From NCBI RefSeq assembly GCF_021130785.1, contig NW_025776241.1, positions 62,001 to 126,000 on the forward strand: DNA of 64,000 nt, given 5' to 3'. The translations under genes were made by a program, and so were the position numbers. The notes beneath the pieces are model-generated. The model ran no database searches. It worked only from the letters and a program-made list of their open reading frames with translations, and had not been told where the DNA came from. Below are positions 1-8,213 of this stretch, piece by piece (positions within the stretch are counted from its first letter, which is position 1; the number at the start of each line of letters is the position of its first letter). Source of the DNA: Homalodisca vitripennis. Lineage: Eukaryota; Arthropoda; Insecta; Hemiptera; Cicadellidae.

Positions 1-129
1 ATTGGTGATTGTAAGGTGGATCATTGCCTTCCTCTACTTCGTCCCAACTACTATCATCATCGTCAGCTGGATCATTTTGTGGAACATTTTGATTGTCAGT
101 TGTATCGTTTTGTGGGACATTTTGACTAG
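1..129 (-). pseudogene. Internal exon of an acidic protein, piggyBac-like N-terminal region (runs off the window)
   Basis: On the minus strand the window's first ~150 bases are open in one frame. They encode a polar, Asp/Glu-rich segment with a twice-repeated QNVPQND-like motif, then DDDDSSWDEVEEGND. I infer that this is a second exon of the gene whose first exon is at 6147-6434. That exon ends in a donor-like AG/GT. Here a CTAG acceptor near 130 would join it in the phase that keeps this frame open. Acidic, Ser-rich N-terminal regions of this kind are typical of piggyBac transposases, but no catalytic part is in view, so the family is uncertain. Retrotransposon copy A lies inside the proposed intron. 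Confidence 0.4.
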
Positions 130-143
130 CCCCAGTTCTTTCC

Positions 144-154
144 AAACTAACTGT
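144..154. repeat. Target-site duplication of retrotransposon copy A (left copy)
   Basis: AAACTAACTGT occurs here directly before the conserved 5' start of copy A, and again at 6077-6087 directly after its A-tail (the leading As overlap the tail). An 11-bp duplication is the normal product of target-primed reverse transcription. Confidence 0.9.
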
Positions 155-554
155 ACGAGTCCTGGGTATGACGTTAAACTGCCTCTTCCCACCTAACCAT
201 TCCCTTATTCCTACCAAATCCCCCTCCAGGGTCTTTTAAGTACCCGTCCTCTGACCGTTCCAGTACATGGCTCGTTGGGAGTGCTTAAGCCGGTACTAGA
301 TGCCCTATCTGGTGTCGGTGAGAGCTGATGTGAGCTTGTCTCTGCCGAGGCGTAAGTCATGTACTGGTTCAGAAGCCAGCCACTTCGGTCCTTGGTCAGG
401 AAGTGTTCAGTAGGCAGGGGTGTCGGAGCCCCTGTTGCCACGTGCGAGTCCAAGTTGTGCGCGTATTCCCGACTTGGTAATCGATGGAAACCGGGCCTCG
501 GGGAACTGAGGTAGGGTTGTCCCCCAAGCTACGGTTTGTGGGACACCCGAGGGC
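155..554 (+). promoter_or_regulatory. 5' UTR / presumed internal promoter of copy A
   Basis: This 400-base leader is shared with copies B (22860-23327) and C (40249-40637). All three begin with CCTGGGTATGACGTTAAACTGCC and carry blocks such as GGTGTCGGTGAGAGCTGATGTGAG. Full-length non-LTR elements carry their promoter inside the 5' UTR, so conservation from the first base is expected. The promoter function is inferred; I see no particular core element that proves it. Confidence 0.6.
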
Positions 555-2033
555 ATGCCCGCTCCCGGTGAATCGGCCCGCACTACTAAACACGATGCGC
601 TGGTGACCTTATGTATGGAAACTCAAACCACCCCACCCTTAGGGCAAGAATTCGGAGTAAGAGACAACGATCCAGAGAAAAAGCGACAGTTGTCAGATTC
701 TGAAAATGAATCGTATATCAAACAAAGGAAAGTGGAAGAAAAAGTAAGAGCTGAAAATATGAACGTTCCAACTCCACTATATCTAATCGTTAGTCACAAG
801 GATGAGGGCAAAACTCTAACGAAGGTTAGTCCTTTCCTTATTAACAAAGCGTTTGTTTCCTCAGGCGGTCAACCTAAAGCTGTGAGCAAATTGAGGAATG
901 GAACTATCTTGGTGGAGGCAGCGAACCACATCCAAGCCAAAAAATTCCTTCAGATGACGAGTTTTTTCGATCAGGTGGAAGTCGTCGTTCAACCGCACTC
1001 CTCACTGAACACCTCCAAGGGGATCGTCTTCTGCCGTGACCTGATGGAGTGTAGTGAGGAAGAAATCAAGGACGAGCTGCAGTGTGAAATGGTAACCGAT
1101 GTGGTCAGAATGCTTCGGACGGAGAATGGGAGAAAGGTCCCTACTCCTGGTCTAATTCTGACCTTTGCATTTCCCCAACCCCCCAAAACTATTAAGGCTG
1201 GATACTTATCCTTGACGGTACGGCCCTACTTCAAAAATCCGCAGCGGTGTTTCCGTTGTCAGAGATTCGGGCACTCTACTAAGACGTGCTCGGGACCCGA
1301 GACATGTTCCCGTTGCGGCGATGAAGGCCACCAAGAAGACGGATGCAAGAACGACGTCAGATGCGTGAACTGCAAGGGTAAACACGCGGCGACCTCTAAG
1401 GAATGCAAAGTTTACTTAGAGGAAAAGGAAGTTTTGAAGATAGTTACTATAGACAAACTTTCCTTTAACGAAGCCCGTAAAGAGTATAGGAGAAGAATCG
1501 CTCCAACCCCTAAAAAGGGAGTCTCGTATTCCGAAGCTGCTTCAGCCCCAGTCCAATCCGCACAGTGCCCGTCATGTACTGCTTTAGAGGGTATGGTTCT
1601 CAAATTAACAGAGCAGGTTGCCGCTTTGGTTAAACAGCTTGCAGCCGGTACCGGACAACATCCGTTGGCATCCACCAGTAAGCCTTCCCAAGCAGTCCAC
1701 ACGCCCCATATTAAGTCCAACACACAGACTCAAGCTCGCCCAACAGCTACTTCTACTTTCAGAGATAAGGTGCAACAAAATACGAAATCCACCTTATCTT
1801 TGGAAGAGAGGAAAAAACTCACCGACAAACTTAAAAAGAACATAGAAACAAAATCAGAAAATAGATCAAAATCCCTAGTAAAAAAGACTAACTCATCCTC
1901 GTCCAGATCCTCACAATTATCACTTGATGATGATATGATTGAGGACCCTTTGGAGATGCAGACAGAGTTCCAAACTGTTCATGGTAACTTCCGTCCTGTA
2001 TCTAAGCAAAGAAAAAAAATTACGATGAACTAG
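555..2033 (+). CDS. ORF1 (Gag-like nucleic-acid-binding protein) of copy A, 492 aa, intact
   Basis: ORF1 proteins of non-LTR elements bind the element's RNA and form the ribonucleoprotein needed for retrotransposition. An RRM-like/PRE_C2HC region is suggested over about residues 70-220. Three CCHC-type knuckles follow at about 230-285: CFRCQRFGHSTKTC, CSRCGDEGHQEDGC and CVNCKGKHAATSKEC. The C-terminal half is Lys/Ser/Thr-rich, with a probable helix EGMVLKLTEQVAALVKQLAA that could mediate oligomerisation. The frame opens at 555; an alternative in-frame ATG at 615 lies closer to where similarity to copy B begins. The stop is about 30 bases before ORF2. Unlike copy C, all three knuckles are present. 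Confidence 0.9.
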   Translation: MPAPGESARTTKHDALVTLCMETQTTPPLGQEFGVRDNDPEKKRQLSDSENESYIKQRKVEEKVRAENMNVPTPLYLIVSHKDEGKTLTKVSPFLINKAFVSSGGQPKAVSKLRNGTILVEAANHIQAKKFLQMTSFFDQVEVVVQPHSSLNTSKGIVFCRDLMECSEEEIKDELQCEMVTDVVRMLRTENGRKVPTPGLILTFAFPQPPKTIKAGYLSLTVRPYFKNPQRCFRCQRFGHSTKTCSGPETCSRCGDEGHQEDGCKNDVRCVNCKGKHAATSKECKVYLEEKEVLKIVTIDKLSFNEARKEYRRRIAPTPKKGVSYSEAASAPVQSAQCPSCTALEGMVLKLTEQVAALVKQLAAGTGQHPLASTSKPSQAVHTPHIKSNTQTQARPTATSTFRDKVQQNTKSTLSLEERKKLTDKLKKNIETKSENRSKSLVKKTNSSSSRSSQLSLDDDMIEDPLEMQTEFQTVHGNFRPVSKQRKKITMN

Positions 2034-2063
2034 CACAAAATAAAATATATAATATAATATAAA

Positions 2064-5000
2064 ATGCTGTTACAATGGAATATTAATGGTTTGAGAAGCC
2101 ACTTTGAAGACTTAAAACTACTTATAAAGACAAGAAAACCTAAAATTTATTTGCCTACAAGAGACTAAATTGTCTCCTCTTACTCATTTCAAACAAAATG
2201 GTTATGACATCTTTCGCCTAGATCATCACCAACAAAATTGCCTGTGGAGGTGTGGCTATTCTAGCAGATTCTTCTGTTAATGCTAGAGCCTTGAACATCG
2301 TCACAAACCTCCAGGCAGTAGCAGTATCAATTGATGTTCCTTTTAAATTAACCATCTGCTCCATATATATTCCACCTTCCCCTTTTGATTTATCTCTTGA
2401 TGATCTACGTGATCTGTACAGCCAACTCCCTTCTCCTTTCTTGATGGTTGGTGATTTCAATGCACACCATCGCTCTTGGGGTTCCAACCATTCTGATCGG
2501 AGGGGTAATATGGTTGCGGGATTGTGGGATGAAGTGGCAGCGGTCGTTCTCAATGACGAGTCGGCCACTTACATGTGCCCTAGGACTGGCATATGGTCGG
2601 CAATCGACCTGTCAATCTGCAGTCCGGTCGTGGCAACTCGAGTGCATTGGTCCGTACTTCCCGACCTGTCAGGGAGTGACCATGCGCCCATTGCCGTGGC
2701 TTTTCAATCCTTTCCGTCTTCGATAGGCAGGTGTCCCAGGTGGAAAATTAAGAGGGCTGACTGGAACGAGTACAAAAAGAACATAGTTTCTCAAACTACT
2801 AATATATAATTAAACGACATAAATACAGCCACTGAATTATTTACATCTAATATTATAACATCCGCAGAGCGAAGCATTCCAAAATCCTCAGGTTCACCAA
2901 ACAAACGCCAGGTTTCTTGGTGGTCTGAAGAATGTTCGGCGGCTCTAAAGGAACGTCGAAAATGTTTAAGACAGTTCAACAGATCACCGAATGAAGAAAA
3001 TTTAAGTAGGTACAGAAGAGCACGGGCAAAAGCAAGACAGGTTTTTAGACAGAGACGGCGGCAGTCCTGGCTGGACTACACAGATCTAATAAAACGAACA
3101 ACTCCTGCATCTGATGTTTGGAGGAAGCTTCGATCTGTTTGCTGCAAGACCTCCCCACCTTCTCTTATTGCTCTGAAAAATGGTACCGATGTGGTAACTG
3201 ATCCCTTGACAGTTTCCAATTTACTCGGCTCACATTTTGCGGAAATTTCAAAAACGTCATCTTATAATAGGGAGTTTCAAAATTTCAAAACAAATACAGA
3301 AAGACATCCTCTAAATTTAAATATTAATAATAACTCTCCTTTAAACCTTCCCTTTACCATTGATGAACTTGATTCATCACTAAAGGCGACATCAAATTCT
3401 GCTCCAGGTCCCGATAACATACATTATGCCATGTTGCGGAACCTGACGGAGGATGGAAAACAAGATCTTCTGAAATTATATAATAGAATATATTTAGAAA
3501 ACACATTCCCTAATTCTTGGCGTCGCTCACACATTATCGCTCTCCAAAAACCGGGCCAAGATAGAACTTCTCCAGGAGCCTATAGACCAATTTCGCTTAC
3601 TAGCAGTCTCTGCAAAGTATTCGAAAGGATGGTCAACAGACGCCTTGTTTGGTTTCTGGAGAAAAATAATCTTCTTTCACCTTCCCAGTGCGGATTCCGA
3701 CAAGGCCGGTCTACAAGTGACCATCTACTTGCCTTGGAATCGGCAATCCTGAATTCTTTTATTGAAAGAAAACAGTTGATCGCGGTATTCTTCGACATTT
3801 CGAAGGCTTATGACAAAGCTTGGAGAAGGGGGATATTAAATGCTTTAATATCTTGGGGTGTAGGGGGCCACATGGTTTCTTTCATACAGGGCTTCTTGTC
3901 GGAAAGAACCATACAGGTCAAACTTGGGACAACCATTTCCGATTCCTTCACGCTGGAAAATGGTATTCCACAAGGTAGCGTTCTAAGCTGCACTCTGTTT
4001 GCCATTGCAATCAATAACATATCGTCCTGCGTTACCCCTCCTGTGCGCTGTTCTTTGTTTGTAGATGATTTCTCTATTTACATCTCTACAAAGAGGCTAG
4101 CGGTGGGGGAGAGAGCTTTACAGCTTACCATCAACAGGCTTGAGCAGTGGTGCGGAGTGACGGGTTTTTCTTTCTCGCCACCTAAAACAAAAGCAATCGT
4201 TTTCTCCAGAATGCGTACCGTTGAGCAGCCAACGCTCTCTTTGCTGGGTCAGAGAATCACTACCTGTGACAACATCAGATTCTTGGGTCTTACATTTGAT
4301 ACCCGGCTAACTTGGGTCCGCAAGACCCAGTGCTCTCAAAATGCTTGACCCAGTCCATAATTCTGCTTTAAGACTGGCCACTGGAGCTTTTCGATCTTCT
4401 CCTATTAACAGTCTTCTCGCAGAAACGGGAGAACCCCCTCTTTCGCATAGACGACAACAACTGTCCCTAAACTATGTTCACGCTCTTTCAGGGAAGCCAG
4501 AAAACCCTGCGTTTGAACCGGTCCTGCGAAATCCACTCTATAATTCTTTCCTAGCGAGACCAAATCTTCCTTCACCCTTAGGCGTTAGGGCCAAATCCTA
4601 CGCTTATGAAATAGGCCTAAACGATTACCAGTTTAAAGTCGTTCATCAATGTGATATCCCACCCTGGAGCGTCTCAATGCCTACAACTATTTTAAATCTC
4701 TCTAGGTTTAAAAAAGTCTCCACTCCAGAAACAGTCTACAAACAAGAATTCCGTCAAATACTAGGCAGCCTCGCACCTTGCGATGTTGTCTATACTGACG
4801 GGTCAAAGGAACGTTGTAGAACTGGATGTGCTTTCGTCACTGGGGTAAGACGATACGGATTCCGTCTCCCCAACGACTCTTCCATTTTCACGGCCGAATT
4901 AACAGCCATCCAAAAGGCCCTAAATATAACGTTTCCTATGACTAAAAAATTGGTTATCTGCAGCGACTCCCTTAGTGGTATACAAGCCATCAGCGATATG

Positions 5001-5585
5001 TATTCCAAACACATCATCATCCGTGAAATATGGCATTCTTTGTCTTCCCTTCAGTCCGAAGGTGTTGCTGTCTTTCTTGTCTGGGTACCTGGTCACATTG
5101 GAGTATCCGGAAACGAGCTGGCAGATAGAGGAGCTAAGGAAGCATTACAACTCCAGCCTTACACCGCACGGATGATTTCTTCCGACATTACCCCGGTAGT
5201 GAAGGGCAAACTGAAAGCCAAATGGAATAGCGATTGGCGGGCAGTCGTCAACAACAAGTTACGGCTTATTAAAGACTGCGTTGGACTCTGGGAAACAGCG
5301 AACCGCCCGAGTCGTCGTGAGGAGGTTGTGTTGTGTCGCCTGCGGCTAGGCCACACGCTTCTCACACATGGCTTCCTCATGAGTAGAGATGATCCTCCGG
5401 TCTGCGACACATGCGACACTGTTATTACAGTTGAACATATGCTTGTTGACTGCCCTCGCTACTCGGTACATAGGCGCAACTCGAATCTGCCGGCTTCGTT
5501 GAACGATATCCTTTGTGATGACGAGACGGCAACTCAAACACTTCTATGTTTTCTGAAAGCAACGTCGCTGATAAACAAAATATAG
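2064..5585 (+). pseudogene. ORF2 of copy A (endonuclease, reverse transcriptase, RNase H), broken
   Basis: The start (LLQWNINGLRSH) is an APE endonuclease motif. Further endonuclease motifs (GDFNAHHRSWG, SAIDLSICS, GSDHAPI) lie at about 2440-2700. RT motifs follow at 3400-4080: APGPDNIHYAML, FRQGRSTSDHL, FDISKAYD, NGIPQGSVLS and the catalytic FVDDF. RNase H (YTDGSK, AELTAI, CSDSLSG, GNELADRG) is at about 4790-5140, with a CCHC-like tail at about 5400-5460. Compared with copy C, single-base insertions near 2140 and 2233 shift the frame, a TAA at about 2807 truncates the endonuclease end, and a 158-bp deletion at about 4316 shifts the frame after the RT thumb. The copy cannot encode a full ORF2. 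Confidence 0.9.
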
Positions 5586-5989
5586 TATTGTGTTAAGTTT
5601 ATCTGTTCCGATTATTGATAGTTGTTAATATATATTAATTTTATTATTTAATTTTTATTTATCATTATTATTTTACAGCTGCCAAATTAGCCCCTTTACA
5701 GCTACCTTGGTGGCAGTAAAATTTGTTAAGTTTTTACAGTTTATTGAATTAATGTTACGTACCTTGTCCTTATTTATGTTCTATTTATATTTTTAGCCCC
5801 TACATGGGTTAAGACCTCTTTACAGTCTTTCCCTTGTTATATTTATTGTTATCTAGTTTTAAGTATAAATTATTTACTCACGTACTTGTCATATACAATG
5901 TAATCTTTATGTACCTAATTGACACTACCAAATACGAGTAGGTGTCAATTCTTTCTTGAGGGCAATGATAACCTCAGCGTTTTTTGCCC

Positions 5990-5991
<2 letters not shown>
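5586..5991 (+). promoter_or_regulatory. 3' UTR of copy A with conserved stem-loops
   Basis: This contains a CTGCCA...TGGCAG inverted pair around the motif TTAGCCCCTTTACAGCTACC. A perfect 9-bp stem AATTGACAC / GTGTCAATT pairs 5917-5925 with 5942-5950. A final stem GGGCAA / TTGCCC pairs 5960-5965 with 5984-5989 around an 18-nt loop beginning TGATAACCTC. All recur in copies B and C, and in changed form in copy D. In non-LTR elements 3' UTR structure is often what the RT recognises, so I infer that role here. Confidence 0.7.

Positions 5992-6079
<88 letters not shown>
5992..6079 (+). repeat. Poly(A) tail of copy A (about 88 A)
   Basis: This is an uninterrupted run of A from 5992 to 6079. The last few As overlap the target duplication. 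An unbroken tail of this length suggests a young insertion, although assembly of homopolymers is unreliable. Lysine-only and phenylalanine-only ORFs across it are not genes. Confidence 0.95.
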
Positions 6080-6081
<2 letters not shown>

Positions 6082-6146
6082 AACTGTTCAACGCCTACGA
6101 CGCTTTGAAACTGATAGATTTGGCCTAGGCCTAGGCGGAGTTTCAT

Positions 6147-6434
6147 CTACCTCAAGTCAGATGATGACGCATCAGGCTGGTTACGGCTGCTAATTGGTAA
6201 TTGTATGTTACCTTGTTCAAGTCCTGTTGAGGTTGATGGTTGATAAGGATCATAAATAGGATCCTCGTCTGTGTCATCTCTGCAATCATTGCTAGATTGT
6301 TGATCAGAATCACTGCTATCTAAATTAGAAGAATGTTCGGAGTCACTGTCACTTCGGAAATTTAAACCTGCAGTTTTAACAATGTTCATCAGAGTGTTCT
6401 CACTAATGGGAGATTTTGATCGTTTTCTACTCAT
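6147..6434 (-). pseudogene. First exon of an acidic protein, piggyBac-like N-terminus
   Basis: This is a 95-codon minus-strand ORF starting MSRKRSKSPISENTL. It is basic at the start, then Ser/Asp/Glu-rich (SDSDSEHSSNLDSSDSD, DDTDEDPIYDPY). An acidic N-terminus with repeated DS and a DPxYDPY-like motif is common before the catalytic core of piggyBac transposases, but the core is not visible. The ORF ends where GACTTGAG/GTAGAT looks like a splice donor. I infer splicing to the open frame at 1-129, with copy A inserted in the intron. Upstream (6435-6600) is a GC-richer stretch that could be its promoter. Whether this is a transposon or a domesticated gene cannot be decided here. Confidence 0.45.
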
Positions 6435-6689
6435 TATTATAACACTTCACAGAGATAATGTAAACAGCGCACAATAACCTCAAGAGAACAGACAGGCAGC
6501 AGCGATAACAATAAAAGTTGCCAAGCGAGCGATCTCGTGCTGACACTGCCAGTGCAAGCCCGCTCGCCCGCCAAGGCCACTCGAATCGCGGTAATGGTCT
6601 TTGGTTCATTACAGCAGATATATATAAAGAGCATAAACATTTATTTTCTTGTACATCATGTATTCATCTACTGATTGATATATAGTTAC

Positions 6690-7260
6690 GCTAGTTTATT
6701 TAAAAAAAAAGAATACATTAAAACAAATTGATTGCGAAACAACGATATATCGTTCTGAAACAGCCAAAGAGTTAAGAAACCCACATGTAGTTATCCAACC
6801 ACTTGGCTGTGCATCAAAAACTCTTCCCAAAGGTGCATCCTTCGACAATTCAATGTCCATTCTGACTCTTTGAAACACGAAAAGGGGAGCAATAAACATG
6901 TCCCCAGCAGCGTTAATAGAAAGCAGGAGAGTTACATTCCTACCACGTTTGGCGGTAGTCAGCTTGCAACCTGTTTCTTACCCTTAACGGACATTACTTT
7001 AAATATATTAGAGTGAACACGTAACGCCAATTTCATCCGCATGGAAACTTTTCTATGGTACAAAATTGTACTTTTCAACAAGGACAGCAAGCTTGTAAAA
7101 AATATATCTACTTCCTCTTTGCTAAAATCCGCTGCTCGCTGCAGGTTGGTTGATTGTGCCGTCCTCAAACTGAAATCTGGATACCTCTTCTTAAACTCGT
7201 AGCAAAAGTCTTTACCTGCTTTTTTCTTAGCCTTATTGAACCTAGTCTTAAGCAAAAGAC
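6690..7260 (-). pseudogene. Pogo/Tigger-like transposase fragment (DDE_1), decayed
   Basis: Reading leftward on the minus strand, about 7260-7110 encodes a CENP-B-type segment (KRYPDFSLRTAQSTNLQRA), then FSKEEVDIFFTSL. After frame breaks comes VMSVKGKKQVAS, with a damaged DET-like motif just upstream. In another frame, 6958-6700 gives RGRNVTLLLSINAAGD and APLFVFQRVRMDIEL ending PSGWIT. These follow the order of jerky/pogo DDE_1 transposases. The catalytic domain is truncated on the left and has at least two frameshifts. The Polinton-like segment on its right is in the same ORF, so the two were joined by an insertion or a rearrangement. Confidence 0.6.
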
Positions 7261-7735
7261 AGGTGTGCAAAATTATTAGTTTCTTCGATTTTAACGTTTG
7301 TCTCTTCTGACATCGGTCCTGCCTTATTGCTTTAAACTGGGGATCTTTTTTGGCGTAGGCTTTGGCCACAACCAGTGCACGCGGTGGACACAGATTATCG
7401 CTATTCTTAATAACTATGATACCTTTACGTGCTTTAGATTCTTCTTCAAAATTATTAAAGAAGCCGGGTCTTATTCTACCACTACCTACAGGGAGATTAA
7501 CTCTCGTAGATTCGACTTTGAACGTATCGGATGATTTTACAGAATCCCCGCTACTTTGAATTATCCCGCCAAAGATTTCAAATAAAACATCACCGTTGAC
7601 TTGGTCTGCAGGTCGAAATGCAACATAGCCCGGATCTTTACTTTTTAAATTTAGACTGTGAAGTGTGAGGTAGTCTGAATCTGAGCTATTTGATTTCATT
7701 TCGTATACTTTTTTGAAAACCCCGTCCTTAACCAA
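7261..7735 (-). pseudogene. Polinton/Maverick DNA polymerase-like fragment
   Basis: The N-terminal ~155 codons of a 258-codon minus-strand ORF contain VNLPVGSGRIRPGFFNNFEEE, then KNSDNLCPPRALVVAKAYA and DPQFKAIRQDR. The last two resemble the segment before the exonuclease/polymerase core in insect Polinton protein-primed DNA polymerase B genes. I base this on remembered family pattern, not on a search. No polymerase palm motifs are present, so this is at best a short 5' piece. It is fused in frame to the pogo-like fragment on its left and faces integrase remnants on the plus strand at 7790-8100. Confidence 0.5.
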
Positions 7736-7789
7736 TCGATTTCATCTATTTTTTCAGGGACGGGGTTAAATTTGAAACAATTATAGCGA

Positions 7790-8106
7790 TACAGTTTACA
7801 GCACAATCAAGATGAAACCGGAAACCGAAAGATGTAGATAAGGATACTGAAAATGAGTTATTAGAAACAGTTTTCAAGTATGTTCCACCAAAAATTCACA
7901 CGAATACTAAATTGAAAATTAATGATTTTGTAAGAATTGTTAGAAAAAAAAACATTTTTGAACAAATATAAGAACAATTGGTCAAGAGAAATCTTTGTGA
8001 TTTATAAAATTAATATTACAGATCCTGTGACTTATAGTATAAAAGATTTAAATAATTAGGAAATAACGGGAATTTTCATGAATACGAATTGAGAAAGTCA
8101 AAGCTG
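7790..8106 (+). pseudogene. C-terminal part of a Polinton integrase, decayed
   Basis: Plus-strand frames encode VPPKIHTNTKLKINDFVRI, KKNIFEQ, and, one frame over, NWSREIFVIYKINITDPVTY and IKDLNN...NFHEYELRKSK. This order (DxVRI.RKK..FEK....WS.EIF.I.KI....P.TY..KD) is the region after the catalytic core of Polinton integrases. The intact-frame relative at 15728-16003 reads WSNEIYTIWKV...PVTYTLKD in the same place. Frameshifts and stops make it non-functional. It sits directly before the zinc-binding small ORF. Confidence 0.6.
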
Positions 8107-8213
8107 TAATTTTGTTCTAAATAAATGGAGTCTCAATAGAAATAAACGAAGTGTCAAGAATTTAAAGATTTTGAGGAATTTTCTAAAAATAAGAATACCA
8201 AAGATAGATTATA

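Larger units (their letters stand above)
155..6076 (+). mobile_element. Non-LTR retrotransposon copy A (RNase H-bearing, I-group-like), full length but inactivated
   Basis: The element has a 5' UTR (155-554), ORF1 with zinc knuckles (555-2033), a broken ORF2 (about 2064-5585), a 3' UTR with stem-loops and a long A-tail. It is flanked by the direct repeat AAACTAACTGT. The 5' end (CCTGGGTATGACG...) matches the 5' ends of copies B (22860) and C (40249), so this insertion is full length. An APE-type endonuclease, reverse transcriptase and C-terminal RNase H in one ORF2 are known from the I, Nimb, LOA and Outcast groups. I cannot pick the clade without a phylogeny. Confidence 0.92.

Noticed and set aside
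2..196. Plus-strand ORF at the left edge
   Set aside because: It is the antisense of the acidic exon and runs on into the retrotransposon leader. Its hydrophobic look comes from the complement of GAT-rich codons.
211..593. Minus-strand ORFs over the 5' UTR (also 22942-23202 and 40232-40676)
   Set aside because: They recur in each copy only as shadows of the conserved 5' leader and contain no recognisable domain.
4790..5540. Minus-strand ORFs across the RNase H region of copies A, B and C (also 29085-29919 and 44748-45495)
   Set aside because: The same antisense frames recur in every copy because the sense strand is conserved. They have no family resemblance of their own.
555..5585. Integrated retrovirus or LTR retrotransposon, suggested by Gag-like zinc knuckles and RT-RNase H
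   Set aside because: There are no LTRs, no protease and no integrase. The APE endonuclease, A-tail and variable-length target duplications identify a non-LTR element.
5925..6193. ORFs made of poly-Phe (minus) or poly-Lys (plus)
   Set aside because: They are translations of the A-tail of copy A, not genes.
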